Of a stretch of 64,000 bases of DNA, positions 61,289 to 64,000 are shown one piece after another (positions within the stretch are counted from its first letter, which is position 1; every line of letters starts with the position of its first letter). The position numbers and the translations under genes are program-made. Location: contig NZ_PPCV01000010.1 in the NCBI RefSeq assembly GCF_004126535.1, forward strand, positions 41,248 to 105,247, written 5' to 3'. This stretch comes from Propioniciclava flava. Lineage in GTDB: Bacteria > Actinomycetota > Actinomycetes > Propionibacteriales > Propionibacteriaceae. Under the pieces are notes generated by a model, which saw only the letters and a program-made list of their open reading frames with translations, was not told the DNA's origin and did not search any database.

Positions 61289-63751
61289 GTGAGCGCCACC
61301 GCTAAACGCTGGGCCGGGCCCATGGCCTTGTACCTGCTGGGCATCTTCATGGGTGCCCTCGACACCGGGATCATCACTCCCGCGCGCCCCCTGATCTCCA
61401 CGCAACTCGGCGTCGACGAATCCGCCGGAATCTGGATGATCACGATCTACACGCTCGCCTACGCGGCGGCGATCCCCATCATGGGCAAGCTCGCTGACCG
61501 CAGCGGACGCAAACCCATCTACCTGCTGTCCATCGCATTGTTTGGCGCCGGGTCGCTCCTGTGCGGGTTGTCCCAAGACGTCGGCAGCTTCGGCATGCTC
61601 ATCGCCGCGCGGGCGCTCCAGGCCATCGGGGGCGGCGGCATCCTGCCGATTGCGACCGCGGAAGTCGGCACCACGGTGCCCCAGGAACGTCGCGGCCTCG
61701 CGTTGGGCCTCGTCGGAGCCGTCTACGGGGTGGCGAACATCTTCGGCGCCTCGGCGGGCAGCCTCGTGCTGCAGATCGCCGGGGCCGAAAACTGGCAGTG
61801 GATCTTCTACATCAACATCCCCATCACCCTCGCCATCCTCGTCACGGGGGCCCTGATCCTGCCCAATCACACCAGCGAGAAGGTCGCCCCCATCGATGTG
61901 TGGGGCAGCCTCGTCCTGGTCGCGATGATCCTCTCCCTCCTGTACGGGCTGCGGAACCTCGACTACCTCGATGTGGCGACCAGCATCACCAGCACCGAGG
62001 TCTGGCCCTTCCTCGCGGCGTTCCTGGCTCTTCTGCCCGTCCTCATCGTCGTCGAGCGACGCGCCGCCGACCCTGTGCTTCACCTGTCCTACTTCACCGA
62101 TCGCGGCATCGCCTTGACGTTGCTGTTGTCGTTGCTGAGCGGGGTCATCTTGATGGGGGTCGTGTTCGTCCCGGAGTTCGCGGAGAACGCGCTGCGCCTG
62201 CCCGCGGGCAGCGGCGGATATGCGGTGATCGCACTGGGGCTGACGTCCGGCGTCGGTGCCCCACTGTCGGGACGCCTCACCGACCGCTTCGGCCCGCGCC
62301 TTGTCCTGGGGTTCGGGGCCTTGATCTGTCTTCTTGCCGCAGTGTCGCTGATCGGGTGGGCGATCCCCGCGCCGTCGACGGTGAGCGTCATGGTGTCGCT
62401 GTGCCTGCTCGGGCTCGGGCTCGGGTTCGTCGTCGGTTCTCCGCTGAACTACATGATGCTGGAACGTACGGCCCCAGAGGATTCCAGTTCCGCACTGGCC
62501 ACCTTGTCGTTGATGCGCTCGATCGGGACGACGCTGGCCCCCGCGGTGATGGTCGGCTTCCTCGCCCAGGCGGGCGGGGTGATCCAGGCGGACGTGACGG
62601 CTGCGCTCCCGCGCAGTGTCCCGGCACCGGCCCTCCCGCATGCCGCCGAGTTGCAGGCCACGTTGACCCGCTGGAAGTCGGACCCGGACCTGGCCGACCG
62701 CCTGGGCACCCTGGATCCGGCGCTGTTGGCCCCCACCGATCTCACCATTGATCCCACCGCCGGGGGCACGTTGCCTGAGCCGCTGGTCCAGGAACTCCGC
62801 ACCGCGGACGTGACCACCATCGTCGCCGTCTCCAAGGATGTCGCCCGCGCCATGTTCGCCCGCGAGACCCCGCACACGATCGAAACGATCACCGCGGGCG
62901 TCACCAGCGGCATCGACGGGGTGGACGCCGGCCTTGCTGGCACGGCGGACGCTGAGAAGAAGATGACCGACAGTCTCGCCACCATGTCCGCGAACCTCAC
63001 CGCCATGGCGGAGGCGCAACAGAAGATGTCGCGCCAGCTCAACGAGATGGACGAGGGGTTGGCTGGCATGCGCAAGGGTGTGGCCGGTCTTGACGCCGGG
63101 ATCGCGGGCATGAAGAAGGGCATCGCGGGGCTGGATCGGGCGGTGGCGGGCATGGACGAGGGCCTGACCGCCCAACGCGCCGCGCTAGCGGGGGCGGAGC
63201 AGGGGGCGGCTGCGGCGGCGCACTCCCCCGACCCGGGCGTGGCGTCGCAGGCGGCGGCGCAACTGGCTGGGTTGCGTGGAGCGGTGCAGGATCTGGAAAA
63301 CAAGCGTGCCGCGGCCGTCAGCCAGCGCACGGGCCTGCAGGCCAAGCTGGACCAAGCGGTCGCCAAGCGGGCTGACCTGGTGGCGTCCCAGGCGAAACTG
63401 CAACAGGGACGCTCCGCGCTCGCGCAGGCGCGCACCAAGCTGACCCGCGGGCGCGACGAACTCCTCACCGCGCACAGCGACCTCACCGATGCCCGGGCGG
63501 CGCTGCTGGCCAAGCAGGATGAACTGCGCACCACCCGTGAGCAGATGGTTGAGCTCCGCGACGCGATCCCTGCGGCATTCGACACCGCCTTGACGACCTA
63601 CCTCGACGAGATCGACCAGGCGGCCCCCGACATCGAACTGGCCTACCAGCGTGGCCTCAATCAGGGGTTCCGGGGCGTGTACCTGCTGTTTGGCGGGGCC
63701 GCGGCCCTCGCGCTCGTCGCGCTCGCACTTGTCGGACGCCCCCGGACCTGA
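61289..63751 (+). CDS. MFS transporter with a large coiled-coil insertion before the last membrane helix
   Basis: An 820-residue protein. Residues 1-433 form a DHA2-type drug/proton antiporter (LLGIFMGALDTGIITPARPL, LADRSGRKPIYLLSIALFGA, then about 13 helices). Residues 434-790 are hydrophilic: first a Pro-rich helical part, then five heptads at 590-624 with the pattern Gly-hydrophobic-Ala-Gly-Met/Leu-charged-charged (first GLAGMRK, GVAGLDA), then Ala/Gln/Lys coiled coils. A final membrane helix (VYLLFGGAAALALVALALVG) ends the chain. The insert, likely outside the membrane, could form a wall-spanning or periplasmic adaptor (inference). GTG at 61289 follows MarR by 22 bases. Confidence 0.88.
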   Translation: MSATAKRWAGPMALYLLGIFMGALDTGIITPARPLISTQLGVDESAGIWMITIYTLAYAAAIPIMGKLADRSGRKPIYLLSIALFGAGSLLCGLSQDVGSFGMLIAARALQAIGGGGILPIATAEVGTTVPQERRGLALGLVGAVYGVANIFGASAGSLVLQIAGAENWQWIFYINIPITLAILVTGALILPNHTSEKVAPIDVWGSLVLVAMILSLLYGLRNLDYLDVATSITSTEVWPFLAAFLALLPVLIVVERRAADPVLHLSYFTDRGIALTLLLSLLSGVILMGVVFVPEFAENALRLPAGSGGYAVIALGLTSGVGAPLSGRLTDRFGPRLVLGFGALICLLAAVSLIGWAIPAPSTVSVMVSLCLLGLGLGFVVGSPLNYMMLERTAPEDSSSALATLSLMRSIGTTLAPAVMVGFLAQAGGVIQADVTAALPRSVPAPALPHAAELQATLTRWKSDPDLADRLGTLDPALLAPTDLTIDPTAGGTLPEPLVQELRTADVTTIVAVSKDVARAMFARETPHTIETITAGVTSGIDGVDAGLAGTADAEKKMTDSLATMSANLTAMAEAQQKMSRQLNEMDEGLAGMRKGVAGLDAGIAGMKKGIAGLDRAVAGMDEGLTAQRAALAGAEQGAAAAAHSPDPGVASQAAAQLAGLRGAVQDLENKRAAAVSQRTGLQAKLDQAVAKRADLVASQAKLQQGRSALAQARTKLTRGRDELLTAHSDLTDARAALLAKQDELRTTREQMVELRDAIPAAFDTALTTYLDEIDQAAPDIELAYQRGLNQGFRGVYLLFGGAAALALVALALVGRPRT

Positions 63752-63810
63752 ACGCCGGTTCGGCCCTACCACCCCCACTAGGCGCCGCCCGGGGAGGCTG
63801 CTCCCCCAGC

Positions 63811-63837
63811 GCAGCAGGGGGCACCTACCCCCGCTGC
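63811..63837 (+). terminator. Terminator-like hairpin after the MFS gene
   Basis: GCAGCAGGGGG at 63811-63821 pairs with CCCCCGCTGC at 63828-63837 with one bulged A and a 6-base loop. Confidence 0.5.
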
Positions 63838-63873
63838 TATCCCGGCGTCGGCAACGAGACGGCCCCCTTATGC

Positions 63874-64000
63874 GGCTCTTCACAGATGAGGGTGTAGCTG
63901 TGGTGCGACCTGGGGCGGCGCGTCGGTGTCGGGGTGAGGGTCGAGGTCTTCCGATGATGGGAGTTCTCACACAACCCGTCCGGAAGACCTCGACGTGCCT
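63874..64000. mobile_element. Probable ISL3-family insertion sequence end
   Basis: GGCTCTTCACAGATGAGGGT at 63874-63893 starts with GGCTCTTC, the terminal sequence I associate with ISL3-family elements such as IS31831. Within the next 120 bases TCGAGGTCTTCCG (63941-63953) and CGGAAGACCTCGA (63981-63993) form a perfect inverted repeat, as found in IS leader regions. No transposase codons lie within the window; the element continues beyond it. Confidence 0.5.

Overview
The window is high-GC DNA with dense gene packing, many GTG starts, 1-8 base overlaps between genes and several probable leaderless starts. Marker proteins (DUF3073, DUF3151, a two-part membrane/cupredoxin nitrite reductase, actinobacterial-type xylose isomerase, split PurL/PurQ/PurS) point to an actinobacterium. 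The order Propionibacteriales is my best guess; I cannot fix the genus. No rRNA, tRNA or CRISPR array was seen.

Layout. (1) 1-13.2 kb: de novo purine genes (purM-purF, purL, purQ-purS, purC, all minus strand), interrupted at 6.2-11.2 kb by a plus-strand N-acetylglucosamine-kinase-like gene and an iron/sugar-phosphate type ABC importer. (2) 13.2-21.4 kb: small stress or housekeeping proteins, then a copper nitrite reductase island (nirK fusion, NnrS-like membrane protein, DUF2249) with a divergent regulator and a palindromic operator. (3) 21.4-27.6 kb: purB, an L,D-transpeptidase lipoprotein, small proteins, two inverted repeat arrays around a DUF6582 gene, a GNAT enzyme and purD. (4) 27.9-44.7 kb: a complete xylan-fragment and xylose locus. 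It holds a binding-protein-dependent oligosaccharide importer, a GH120-type beta-xylosidase without a signal peptide, two paralogous ROK repressors, xylulokinase, aldose 1-epimerase, a zinc dehydrogenase, xylFGH and xylose isomerase. (5) 44.9-48.2 kb: purA, DUF3151, an MFS exporter. (6) 48.2-55.9 kb: an FCD/GntR regulator divergent from a CtBP-like dehydrogenase, a TRAP transporter (dctPQM), an L-idonate-5-dehydrogenase-like protein, a beta-hydroxyacid dehydrogenase and KduI. This looks like uptake and catabolism of a hexuronate or aldonate. (7) 56-63.8 kb: a Clp-N/SRPBCC protein with a small HTH partner, class II aldolase, an rRNA methyltransferase, a DUF368 (PopT-like) protein, and a MarR-MFS pair whose transporter has a very large coiled-coil insertion. 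(8) 63.87 kb to the end: a probable ISL3-type insertion sequence end.

How the parts work together. In the xylose locus, xylo-oligosaccharides would enter through the 27.9-31.1 kb importer and be cut inside the cell by the GH120 enzyme. Free xylose would enter through XylFGH. XylA and XylB would then feed the pentose phosphate pathway. The xylA and xylB promoters, 10 kb apart and in opposite orientation, carry the same 23-base promoter/operator block, which ties them to a common repressor, most simply one of the two ROK proteins. In the TRAP locus, a 15-base palindrome between the divergent regulator and the first catabolic gene is the likely operator. Strong hairpins lie between nearly all convergent genes and sharply delimit the transcription units. 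The most novel-looking items are the xylA/xylB operator, the TRAP-KduI pathway that lacks KduD, the inverted repeat arrays, the HTH/Clp-N module with nested TTGACA repeats, and the MFS-coiled-coil fusion.
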